A DNA stretch of 64,000 nt from Diphasiastrum complanatum (lineage: Eukaryota > Streptophyta > Lycopodiopsida > Lycopodiales > Lycopodiaceae). Position 1 is the first letter of the stretch; each line of letters begins with the position of its first letter. The DNA lies in assembly GCA_029204225.1 (NCBI GenBank), contig CM055113.1, forward strand, positions 11,862,234 to 11,926,233, in the 5' to 3' direction. The notes beneath the pieces are model-generated. The model saw nothing but the letters and a program-made list of their open reading frames with translations, did not search any database and was not told where the DNA came from. Positions 36,601-43,118 of the stretch are shown piece after piece. The position numbers and the translations under genes were made by a program.

Positions 36601-38593
36601 AACAACGATGATATACCAATGTTTTTTAAGATCAGAGATTCTCAAGTTTCGTTCTACATGCACAGATAGGATTGAAGATCCTCATGATAGAGTATCCGAG
36701 CATGCAATGTATTGAGGTCTTTGTGAACAGTAGTCTTGTTTTGGCACGTGTTTTCATTCCTGCCACGATAGTCAAAATTATTTCCAAATCAAGTATTTGA
36801 TTTTCTTGGGAGGCGTGAGACATTGTTATTAGAACCTTAAATTCATGATATGGCCTTGACCACTTATTTGTAGTTATCCATGATTAGATGCAATAGAGAT
36901 TGGGTGGTGTTAAAACAACAGATTGCTTTGGCGATCTTCATCTTCTTTAAGGAGGCTTTGATGCTTGTAGTTGCAGTTATGCTGGCAACCTCAATACGGC
37001 TCCAGCCAGAAAAATTTCGTACCTATTATTACTGTGAGCCGAGCTATTCTTCGATCTGTATTTTCCTGATATATAGCCACCTTTTTTTTTGGCCTATCTA
37101 CTATGCTGTCAGAATCAGCACTTATTTGGATGTGATGAATACAGGTAGCTCTCAACTCTCAGTTGGGGATAATTGAACCAAAGTTAATCAAAATTGTGAG
37201 GGTAACTCTATATATGCATACGGAGTGGTTCAAGCTGCAACGGTGTTCAGATCCTTTTGGGGACCTATTGAAAATCAATGCACTCAAAGAGATTGAGGCG
37301 TTCACATCCATGACTTCTCACAGAGAGAGAAGTGATGTGGGTGCTGTCTCATGTTCTCGAATTGCTGGGACCCCTGTTAGTTCGAGACCAAGTGAAGGGA
37401 GCATAACCCAGCAGTCAAATTCTTCACATGAACAAGCTATGCTCGATGAAGCTTCTATTTTAACAATTTCAGTAAGTCCTTGTTTAAATCCGTAGTTATT
37501 CTAGGATGTAGTTGATGTCACTCTTTGTCAGGTCTGCATGAGTCGCTTGGAATGGGGGTATTGGTAGGCCTGATTTTCTAGAATGCGTTGATGTTTTACT
37601 GACATTTTCCGTTGTTATCTTCATATTTGCTACAGTTTAATGTTCTATGTATTGATTGCTTTTACCAGTAGTAATGTAAATGACTACTGAACTCTGAGCT
37701 CATTTGAGAAAGAAGAATTACTTAATGAAACATAATGTCTAAGAAATGCAAGGCTACATAGGGAACGTATTAGCAATAAAGTCTATGAGCGCTAACAACT
37801 CCTACTTTGATCTTCACTGTTTCAAGTTGCTGCCTGCTGGAAATTGTTGGAATGGGTATGCGACTCTGACCAGTTCACCTCCTATACAACATGAGCAAGG
37901 CTTATGTGTTAAGTGTCCTCGTTACTGTGTCAACTTCTGGTCTCACACTTCCCTTGCCTGGGTGTTGGATAAGAGGCACATAAACTAGTTTATAACCTAA
38001 ATGTCGAATTTTTCTTATTTCCTTAGTAATATTCATGTTCATGACTTCCACCACCAATCTCTCAAACCTGCATGTCTTTATTCATCTTCACATCTATCAC
38101 ATGTTAAATACTCCTCTAGATCATAGATACTATCATCAGGTTGCCTTGAACTTTCTTCATTTTATAATAAGATCTTCCCAAATTTGGTGAGTTGGTGAGT
38201 TCTGCTTGGGCTTGCCCACCCAGTTTCAATGCTGTGTGATCCCATGGGCTGATAGTACCAAAAAGCATGTTATAATAGCATTTTCCTCGGCTTTTGGCGA
38301 GTATAATTGTCCAGTATACAGCATGCATTGTAGAGGAAACTTATCGTCTTTAAGAATTTTTTCCTCAACAAGCTTATGATGAAATTTTTTTGTTGGCATA
38401 TTGTGCGAAAAAGGGTTGGTAAGTAGTGGTTATGTCACAGGATGGCACTGGAGGAAATGTTCTTATATCCCCTGTTTTGTGACTGAGTGATTGCGTGCAG
38501 GAATGGCTAGCTTTGTCGAGAGCTGATGCAATACAGCTTCTTGCACAGTATGATGGAAGTGTGGATAGTGTCTTTGAACACCTTATGACCTAA
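13996..38593 (+). CDS. CTLH/CRA (RanBPM-like) protein gene, 3' five exons
   Basis: Exons 13996-14682, 14822-14977, 29792-29986, 37145-37471 and 38501-38593 join in frame (all phase 0) into 485 residues plus TAA. The first exon opens N-E-L-S-R-M-R-V-N-V and L-V-H-E-Y-C-I-Y-R-G, followed by a polar, probably disordered region. Exons 2-3 carry the CTLH motif (I-E-E-I-E-G-L-L-P-N-F-F then L-F-F-Q-L-K-Q-L-E-F-L-T-L-V). Exons 3-4 carry the CRA region (L-G-I-I-E-P; H-T-E-W-F-K-L-Q), and the last exon has E-W-L-A-L-S-R-A-D-A-I-Q-L-L. This matches my memory of Arabidopsis At5g66810-type proteins. CTLH/CRA proteins act as scaffold subunits of GID/CTLH-type ubiquitin ligase assemblies; a role here is inference. 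Upstream exons (N-terminal half) are not in the part I can read. No frameshift or stop was seen, so it looks functional. Confidence 0.92.
14822..14977 (+). CDS. CTLH gene, internal exon b (52 codons)
   Basis: The acceptor ggttgcag ends at 14821 and the donor CAG/gtgcaa is at 14977/14978. It encodes Y-E-K-A-L-R-I-R-K and the first helix of CTLH, ending Q-L-K-Q. The preceding intron is 139 bp. Confidence 0.93.
14978..15639. other. Start of the 14.8-kb intron
   Basis: Ordinary intron sequence after the donor at 14978. Short open frames have no motif. Confidence 0.5.
15640..16745 (+). pseudogene. Decayed chromovirus integrase and chromodomain
   Basis: Plus-strand frames, broken by many stops, give integrase tail pieces. 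These are E-V-G-D-L-V-F-L-R-V-P-S near 16310, Y-C-G-P-W-K-V-I-K-K-I near 16395 and Y-K-L-P-Q-E-S near 16440, and then a chromodomain, L-D-R-R-E-R-R-L-R-N near 16585 with Y-L-V-A and S-D-A-T-W-E. The spacing matches the intact copy at 10017-10965. It sits in the sense orientation inside the long intron of the CTLH gene. Confidence 0.8.
16748..17060 (+). repeat. Probable 3' LTR start of the decayed chromovirus
   Basis: A purine-rich tract (aaagaaggtgagaa) is followed by TGTTAGGCCCTAG, the layout of PPT plus 3' LTR after a chromodomain. The far end of the LTR could not be found because the foldback element begins near 17063. Confidence 0.5.
17063..17822. mobile_element. Foldback/MITE-like element with long inverted ends
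   Basis: About 75 bp near 17077-17150 (acgatacatcaatcaatgct, then tttggaac and catttcaaatgcgtttgaaa) recur inverted near 17750-17822. A hairpin gtgattcgtt/aacgaatcac marks 17063-17086. About 600 bp without a coding frame lie between. This is typical of small non-autonomous DNA elements. The superfamily is unknown and the exact ends are uncertain. Confidence 0.5.
17823..18109. other. Purine-rich spacer
   Basis: G/A-rich tract (gagaggagaaaggagag) on the + strand, with no coding motif. Confidence 0.5.
18110..19870 (+). pseudogene. hAT-family (DUF659) transposase remnant
   Basis: Frames broken by stops carry DUF659/hAT hallmarks in the right order. These are W-K-Q-Y-R-C-P-I-M-T-D-G-W-S-D at about 18200-18245, V-I-T-D-N-A-R near 18550 (the usual VVTDNA), A-M-G-L-M-Y-E-L-M-D-R-L near 19330 and F-H-R-P-A-H-V-I-A-H-V-L-Q-P near 19655. 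The normal enzyme cuts and pastes hAT DNA transposons using an RNase H-like fold. This copy has stops and short low-complexity inserts made of a TGCTCAT heptamer, so it is dead. It lies in the sense orientation within the CTLH intron. Confidence 0.8.
19871..20278. other. Unassigned intron sequence
   Basis: No recognisable coding sequence; open frames here mostly extend into the GA repeat. Confidence 0.4.
20279..20344. repeat. (GA)n(GAAA)n tail of LINE copy A
   Basis: About 22 GA units grade into GAAA units. On the minus strand this is the CTTT/CT tail after the LINE 3' UTR. Reading frames through it (RERERE or LSLSLS) are artefacts. Confidence 0.85.
20838..21960 (-). pseudogene. LINE ORF2 C-terminal half with Cys/His finger (copy A)
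   Basis: Two overlapping minus-strand frames (21990-21256 and 21572-20838) form one product after a frame change near 21300. It begins at G-V-N-I-G-K-T-K-V-M-V-F just after the RT palm. It runs through the thumb region (L-S-R-P-Q-T-T-M-L-A-R-L-I-R-A-K-P) and ends with C-Q-L-C then H-F-I-F-R-C-P-x-Y-x-E-I-R-G-R-Y, the zf-RVT-type C-x2-C...H...C motif common in plant LINEs. The end is Asp-rich. It is homologous to copies C and D. Confidence 0.85.
21972..22012. repeat. (GAAA)n tail of LINE copy B
   Basis: About nine GAAA units with one interruption (gaagtaaag). On the minus strand this is the CTTT tail following ttaataaagc, which includes an AATAAA-like signal. Confidence 0.8.
22080..22860 (-). 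pseudogene. LINE ORF1-like coiled-coil protein (copy B)
   Basis: Met at 22860 starts V-D-W-Q-S-V-N-W-K-G-K-K-K, then a Pro/Ser/Thr-rich low-complexity stretch. A coiled coil follows (L-L-A-L-I-K-Q-Q-A-F-Q-I-S-T-L-E-N-T-V-L), then an acidic patch (S-D-E-E-E-E-E) and a second coiled coil (M-A-K-Q-L-Q-E-R-V-H-S-L-E). A slip near 22200 at a run of six A moves the end to another frame, which reads E-A-N-A-F-I-H-S-T and ends A-W-V-G-K-L-stop. The design suits an RNA-binding ORF1 trimer. No CCHC knuckle or RRM was recognised, so the ORF1 call rests on position and coiled coils. Confidence 0.6.
23162..24608 (-). mobile_element. LINE copy C, 5'-truncated
   Basis: The tail (23162-23184) and 3' UTR (gtacatgtcaag at 23236-23247) are followed rightward by ORF2 C-terminal pieces: 24052-23456 with C-S-M-C and H-F-F-F-R-C-P-A-Y-N-E-I-R-G-R-Y, 24126-23893, and 24462-24253 with I-S-R-L-Q-I-H-M-L-S. 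Several frame changes occur. It stops at 24608, where the long GA tail of copy D begins, in the middle of a segment that copy D has complete. Confidence 0.85.
24609..24696. repeat. (GA)n tail of LINE copy D
   Basis: About 42 GA units, the longest microsatellite in the window, ending agaaagatctttattaatg at the start of the 3' UTR (minus orientation). Confidence 0.9.
24808..25722 (-). pseudogene. LINE ORF2 post-RT region (copy D)
   Basis: Frames at 25722-25531 (S-Y-T-Y-L-G-V-V-F-S-G) and 25518-24808 (S-R-L-Q-I-H-M-L-S-R-M; H-Q-L-A-V-E-T-G-R-Y) align with copies A and C. The zf-RVT motif starts (C-S-M-C; H-F-L-F-R-C) and is then cut by the internal deletion, ending in an unrelated tail. Confidence 0.8.
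25834..26628 (-). pseudogene. LINE reverse transcriptase domain (copy D)
   Basis: 264 codons with the non-LTR RT blocks in order: I-H-P-I-H-K-G-G-D, N-Y-R-T-I-M-I-S-H, F-V-D-F-R-K-A-F-D-S-V-P-R-H (block A Asp), G-V-K-Q-G-C-P-L-S-P-T-L-F, and the catalytic L-L-Y-A-D-D-V-V-L-L. The catalytic residues are all intact. The frame ends T-R-E-G-L, after which a stop and frame change lead to the post-RT region. The clade was not determined. Confidence 0.9.
26760..27393 (-). other. LTR-retrotransposon leader fragment
   Basis: AT-rich sequence of the kind found between PBS and gag in plant retrotransposons, with no coding frame. The primer-binding site at 27379-27391 reads TTGGTATCAGAGC on the minus strand. 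The body to the left was lost, or replaced at the LINE D boundary. Confidence 0.6.
27394..27920 (-). repeat. 5' LTR of a truncated retrotransposon
   Basis: Begins TGTCATCGAATCC and ends GGACATGACA, with TGTCAT/ATGACA inverted termini, next to a primer-binding site. It contains TATAAATAG on the minus strand (27696-27703), as expected for U3. No second LTR was found. Confidence 0.75.
27696..27703 (-). promoter_or_regulatory. LTR TATA box
   Basis: Minus-strand TATAAATAGAGG, located in the LTR as expected for the start of retrotransposon transcription. Confidence 0.6.
27921..29791. other. 3' end of the 14.8-kb intron
   Basis: T-rich intron sequence; the short open frames (for example 28201-28485) have no domain. 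It ends in the acceptor at 29791. Confidence 0.5.
29792..29986 (+). CDS. CTLH gene, internal exon c (65 codons)
   Basis: The acceptor ttctcag ends at 29791 and the donor CAG/gtgaac is at 29986/29987. It encodes L-E-F-L-T-L-V-N-K-G-D and the CTLH-CRA transition (H-A-I-Q-V-A-R-N-D-L-G-P). It continues exon b in frame across a 14.8-kb intron. Confidence 0.92.
29987..33059. other. First part of the 7.2-kb intron, unassigned repeats
   Basis: Intron sequence to about 30500, then C/T-rich repetitive-looking sequence (30600-31650) that may be an old LTR. It includes the near-palindrome gttacata-gg-tatgtaac (31665-31682). A 102-codon frame at 32451-32759 has no recognisable domain. No firm element call is possible. 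Confidence 0.4.
33060..33900 (-). mobile_element. 3' end of a Ty3/gypsy element: Pol tail plus 3' LTR
   Basis: On the minus strand, a degraded Pol frame (from about 33801) ends I-F-E-D-K-N-V-stop at 33586 and is followed, after about ten bases, by an LTR. This tail is typical of plant gypsy Pol ends. The LTR (33575 to 33060) starts TGTCATGTAC and ends GGCACGTGACA and has a TATA motif near 33370. No target duplication or partner LTR is visible. It lies antisense in the CTLH intron. Confidence 0.5.
34158..34683 (+). pseudogene. LINE reverse transcriptase remnant (copy E)
   Basis: Two overlapping frames give C-F-V-D-F-R-K-A-F-D-S-I-P (block A), V-K-Q-R-C-S-L-S-P-I-L-F, and I-L-L-Y-S-N-T-V-V-L-V where copy D has the catalytic Y-A-D-D. 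Both aspartates are lost, so this RT is inactive. It ends T-R-E-G-L, as in copy D. Confidence 0.85.
34158..35264 (+). mobile_element. LINE copy E, internally deleted, plus strand
   Basis: It holds an RT segment (34158-34683), a direct jump to the ORF2 C-terminus (E-D-P-R-C-V-T-L-I-V-R near 34702, then a run of Asp near 34860), the shared 3' motif cttgacatgtac (35201-35212) and a CTTT tail ending near 35264. The roughly 400 residues between RT and C-terminus present in copies A-D are missing. It shows the family is dispersed in both orientations. Confidence 0.8.
35265..35559. other. Short C-rich intron stretch
   Basis: Includes a run of C (35402-35412). No coding motif. Confidence 0.4.
35560..36061 (-). 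pseudogene. hAT-family (DUF659) transposase fragment
   Basis: The minus-strand frame 36061-35735 has A-I-P-F-N-V-I-K-S-K-Y-C-P-K-M-I and Y-K-P-V-S-Y-K-T-L-R, the DUF659 signature before the catalytic domain. In another frame at about 35720-35620 it continues E-K-W-I-K-Y-G-C-T-I-V-C-D-S-C-S and M-P-L-N-N-L-L, matching the W-x-x-Y-G-C-T-I-M-x-D-x-W block. The rest of the enzyme is missing. It is a second hAT relic, unlike the one at 18110 in strand and extent. Confidence 0.75.
36062..37144. other. End of the 7.2-kb intron
   Basis: No coding motif recognised. It ends in the acceptor at 37144, with a second AG at 37162. Confidence 0.5.
37145..37471 (+). CDS. CTLH gene, internal exon d (109 codons)
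   Basis: Two acceptors are possible: gaatacag ending at 37144 and actctcag ending at 37162. The first adds six in-frame codons (V-A-L-N-S-Q) that align with the V-A-x-x-R-R stretch of relatives, so I prefer it. The donor TCA/gtaagt is at 37471/37472. It encodes the CRA helices and a Ser-rich linker. Confidence 0.9.
37472..38500. other. Last intron of the CTLH gene
   Basis: 1029 bp with donor gtaagt and acceptor gcgtgcag. No element recognised. Confidence 0.8.
38501..38593 (+). CDS. CTLH gene, last exon (30 codons plus TAA)
   Basis: The acceptor gcgtgcag ends at 38500. The exon encodes a UBA-like C-terminal helix pair (E-W-L-A-L-S-R-A-D-A-I-Q-L-L-A-Q-Y-D-G) and stops at TAA 38591-38593. The family's end is similar in length. 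Confidence 0.92.
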   Translation, partial: EWLALSRADAIQLLAQYDGSVDSVFEHLMT

Positions 38594-41500
38594 TCAATTT
38601 CTTATATTTCAAAAAAATTGCTGTAAGTTGTACCATATAGGCACTGGGCTATCGCTATCATTATAAATCAATGTATGATCAGTATTACTGTTATCATATC
38701 ACCTAAGTGATCCCTTTCCATTTATCTCTACAATAACATTTTCTCCTCATTTTTAGTCTGAAAATGGTTTGACCATCCAACTGGTCTCTGAGGACTTTTT
38801 TTCAAGAGCTGATGCATTTGTACATATGTTCACTTTTGAAACAGTGTGGTAATTTTTTTGTGCCTCGACATCATTTGCCTCCCAACTTTCAAAAGTCTTT
38901 TAATTTCTGCCAAAACTAGGCACTGACATATGTAAAGATGAATTTTTAGAGCTTCTAGTAAGTAAGTATGGAAAAAAATACAAAAGAACTGCAGACTGTT
39001 TTCAAGGACAACACTATCACAACTTAGAAAGGCCTTGCCCTACAAAGTTTCTGTTAAATGTCATGTTAAGAACAAGATCACATGACAACAAAAGTAGAAA
39101 GGAAATTGATGAGCAGATAGTCTTTTTTAAGTGAGAAGGTTACAGTTGACACTTGTGAGTGAAGTCAATCTTTCAAAAATCTATCCACATACTCGTGTGC
39201 AGTTCTTCCTACAAAAGATCATTGCTAAGCATCTCCTACAAAGATGCTTGAGACTACTTATATTGTTCCGGAGACCCTTAAGGGAGTCGTCTAAAAAGCT
39301 ACTAGACTGGGTTGACACATTCCCACCTTGGCACACCCAACAAGAAAGCTTGTAGGGATTGATAAATAAGCTAAACTATTATGCTCTAGTGTATAATTGT
39401 GTGTATTTCCTGTTATGTCCATGACCAGTAAGTAGGATTCAGTATACTCCTAGTCTTGGATACACGATACTCCAGTAAATCAAGCTGTTAGTTATGCCAT
39501 GTCATACTGAATGTGACCCGAAAATAACTAATTTTCTTGTGAGGCCCAGAACACACTAAATGGAGTTTAGACAAGGTATAAGACAGTGTATGCATGTGTA
39601 GAGTTATCAATAACAATTCTATGAATAAGTGGTCCATGCTTAGGACTCTATTCTAGGTGAATCTATGTATAGGGAACTTAGGGCTATGCATGGCTATGTG
39701 CCCAGGTTGCTTTTGGCTCTATATAATGGGTCCAAACTCGCCCTACTCCTCATTGTGATCATGGATTTATTGCCAGGGTTTCATTCTACCTTCATGCTTC
39801 TTGTTCCTTGGCTTGGGGGTGAAGCTTTTAGAGTTGATTGGTTGCTTCTACTTGGTTGGGTGGTTGCTCCATAGTGTGTTTTCCATTGTGTGTTATCTTG
39901 TAAGCAGGATCTTAGGGAGCTTCCCTTATATTTCCACAACACTTTACTTTTAGCAAATCATTGCTCTCAATCTTAACATGTAGAAGAGATGCACAAACTA
40001 AAACTGAACGTCAAGAGTTGATGATGTTGTGGGACAAATGCATATGCTGAAGTACATGCTTTTTTCGTATCGATCCGTCTGAATCAGGGATTAAAGGCAT
40101 AGAATGTCGATGTGTGTGGCTGATCATGAAAATGCATATGCTGAATGATTTGTATCAAAATTGAACTGTTGAACTAATGCTGCAATTGAAGGATGAATGT
40201 TATAAAAGTGGATATGGATTTTGAAATCTTACCCTAGGACATGTCACCAATACATCCATTGACATGTACCAATAGAACCCTTCCAAAGCATTTACAAAAT
40301 GAGCTCAAAACTCTTCTGCTTCGTTCCTCTGATGGAGCAAGAGCACAAGGGGAACATAAAAACATCACCAGTAATGATTCCACTTAGAGGAATGCATGAC
40401 AGCACTTCGTGGCGAAGGAATCCATGAAGAAATCTTTGGGTGTGGTTGGATTTGCTGGCAATTCTATGAATTATTAGTATTGTCAGAGAAGAATAGTCAT
40501 CTCACCATGGCCAAATAGATTTGTTGATAGATCCACAAAGGATGTTGTTGTTTGAGACCCACCACAAGACATTGTGTAAATGTGTTAGGAAGATGCTGAT
40601 ATAGATGCTAACGGGAGGTGTCAACCAGCAGATCGTACCATTGTGAAAATCACCATTACTTTTATGCCGCTCTAACAGATGCAGAGTGTCATAGACAAAA
40701 GCATATGACCGAGATCCCAATCTATTTTAAGGGACCATGAACGCCAAGTAGCGTCAACTGGACTATCTGCATAGGAAGCTAGCTAGAATGCCATATATCA
40801 ATAGGAATCAATGTATCTGGTGGTGCACAAAGTTCCCAGGCCAGCCATAAGGACCATGAGTATGAATCAGCACAAGGACGAGCTGGCTCAAATGTATCCC
40901 AAGCAAGTCGCAGAAATCACGAATTCCACACATCATTAGGGAATAACCTTGAAGTGCAAAACAGGAATAGTTGTCTCTGATGTTTGTCTCAAGAACAATA
41001 CAAAAGTCATGTAGCAGGATGGTGACTGAATGCCATAATCGATTGAGAAAGTATGTCTAAAGAATGTTGTCTTGTAGTGGATTCCAGATGAACTTGATAG
41101 ACCATAAATGTCATGTGACTATTGTCAACATAGTTATTGCACCAAAATATGGAACAAAACTACTTAATGCCAATGATTAGCACTGAGCTGAGCCAACAAC
41201 CAGGAATACCAGATATAAGCAGAAAGAAACGACAGTGAAGATATACACCATGTCCATAGTGATGTACGGACCAGGCATGCTAGACACTCGCAGGAAATAA
41301 TTGGCTGACTGAGCTTGCATAATTGGAGTGAGAATGCATCATAGAAGAAACGAGCTATAGGTCTGCCTGCACTATTAAAGGAACCAAAACATCAGCTAGA
41401 TGACCCAATGACAGGATAACAAGTAAACATGTAGGTGTCTCATGACACCTCATGACACCGGACCTGGGCTTGCACTACATCTCCTAGTTAAGCATGTACC

Positions 41501-42522
41501 TCAAGACACTGATCTAGCAACACATGGAATATGTTAAACATCATATGTAGGTAGTTGTGAATGAATACTAGATATATGCATCTTAATTTTTATGTGGAAA
41601 TCCTCACCTGGATCTTGTGCCAATATCTTATGTAAAACATCATTTATGTGAAAATGCCTCACCTGGATCTTGTGCCATTCAATACCTTTTGTAAAACATA
41701 TTGTTAATACAATGGATATGCATGCACCTTATGGCATGGACTGTGGCATGATGACTCCAGTTGGGTGTTATCCCTGATCTGAGCATACCTGCTCTTCATG
41801 ACACAAAATCTGACATACAGAATGATCAGGAGTCAATGACCCCTGTTTATGTCTCATAGTTTTCGACTTTTTGAGGCCCTTAAAGGTGACCGATTCCTAC
41901 CAAACTTGGTAAAAGCTTCTGGACAGTTCAATACACACTTGAGAACATGCATGCAAAGTTTTGTACATGGATCTTGGGAAAAACTTAGTGAAATATCCAT
42001 AAAAAAACCTTGGGTTTTGACCATTTTTCAACTTTTTAAGGCTTGGTTGAATGGCCTCACCATAAGTTCACAACCATTTAACATGGTGGAAAGATCACTA
42101 GAAACACCATTTTGCTTCACAGAACAGAGAGACAAAAGGGCATGCAATAAATTTTTTTTTTGTCATATCGGCTATTCCAAGGCATATTACATTTAAATTT
42201 AATGTACATGCAAATAGCACATCAAATTTAACTAGTACCAAGCTGTAAATCATAACACAACCATTTTGAATATCGACAATATATTTCACCTTATGCATTC
42301 TAAGCCATGCTTATAGTTGCAAATCTTGAGGTAAATCACTAAATGTCAACCAGTAAGACATCTTAATTAGGTAAATCAATAAATGTCAACTAATAAGACA
42401 CTTGTATGGGGAGTTTATTTATAGCTCTTCGATCAAGGTTTTGATAGACATTCCCTTGAAAGAAATGGTTTTGTTATGTGGAAAAATGATAAGATCCTTG
42501 ATCATGCTGGTTGAATTGGCTG
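38594..42522. other. Downstream region of the CTLH gene, unassigned
   Basis: The 3' UTR and terminator of the CTLH gene should start here, but no clear poly(A) signal stands out. The remainder has scattered short frames without domains. The sequence near 41850-42200 resembles retrotransposon leader in composition, but no LTR, PBS or coding motif confirms it. Confidence 0.4.
41588..41700. repeat. Two-copy tandem repeat (~55 bp)
   Basis: Units starting near 41588 and 41643 share cacctggatcttgtgcca and end tgtaaaacat. The differences are small indels. Confidence 0.75.
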
Positions 42523-42870
42523 TCAAAACTTGCGTAGTCGGCTGCCATTCACTGGGGTATCAAATTGTCTTCCGTCCATGTGTTCCAAAACAACTGCTCC
42601 GTAGGACAATATTTCTTTCACTTTGTACAGTCTTTCACTTGTAAATTTGACTTTCCCTTTGATCAGTTTTGTCTTATACATCAGTGCTAGATCTCCTTCT
42701 TTCAGATCTTTTTTGTGTAAGCGACGATCGTGCCATGCCTTGCGAAGAGCTTTCTCTATTGCTAATGCATGTACTGCCATCAATTTGGTTTCACAAAGTT
42801 TATGTAAAGCCTCATGATGCATTTGTAATGATTTAGAATCATCCAACCGTTCCTTTGCTGCTATGAGTAG
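42523..42870 (-). pseudogene. Ty3/gypsy integrase C-terminal fragment
   Basis: The frame 42846-42523 reads A-W-H-D-R-R-L-H-K-K-D-L-K-E-G-D-L-A-L-M-Y, then G-K-V-K-F-T-S-E-R-L-Y-K-V and G-A-V-V-L-E-H-M-D-G and V-N-G-S-R-L-R-K-F. This is the integrase C-terminal region of non-chromodomain gypsy elements. No core or LTR was found nearby, so it is an isolated relic. It may be related to the family at 53-58 kb, whose integrase stops before this region. Confidence 0.75.
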
Positions 42871-42979
42871 GGATTGTATTCATTTTCTAAAATGCATAAG
42901 AATTCATGATAAATCTATTTTCTTTGTTTGATACAAAGGTAAGTTAATCAAGTTTGATGAACCAAGATAGAGAGTGAGG

Positions 42980-43118
42980 GTTTAAACCACTTGACACAAT
43001 GCGATTGAGTCTTTAAAATGAGTTTTCTATATGTGATGAGTTGGTGAGGTCTAAACAAGTTGACACAATGCAATCTAGTCTTTAAAATGAGTCTTCTATA
43101 TATGTGATGACTTGGTGG
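42980..43118. repeat. Two-copy tandem repeat (~69 bp)
   Basis: Units 42980-43047 and 43049-43118 share gttgacacaatgc-like and ctttaaaatgagt segments with about ten differences. Confidence 0.8.

Noticed and set aside
37163-37495. CTLH exon d starting at 37163 and reading past 37471
   Set aside because: The acceptor at 37144 gives a better family match, and the frame after 37471 is intron following gtaagt.
40440-40720. Possible copia RNase H on the minus strand
   Set aside because: Phrases such as W-W-V-S-N-N-N suggested it, but none of the conserved RNase H residues line up in any frame.
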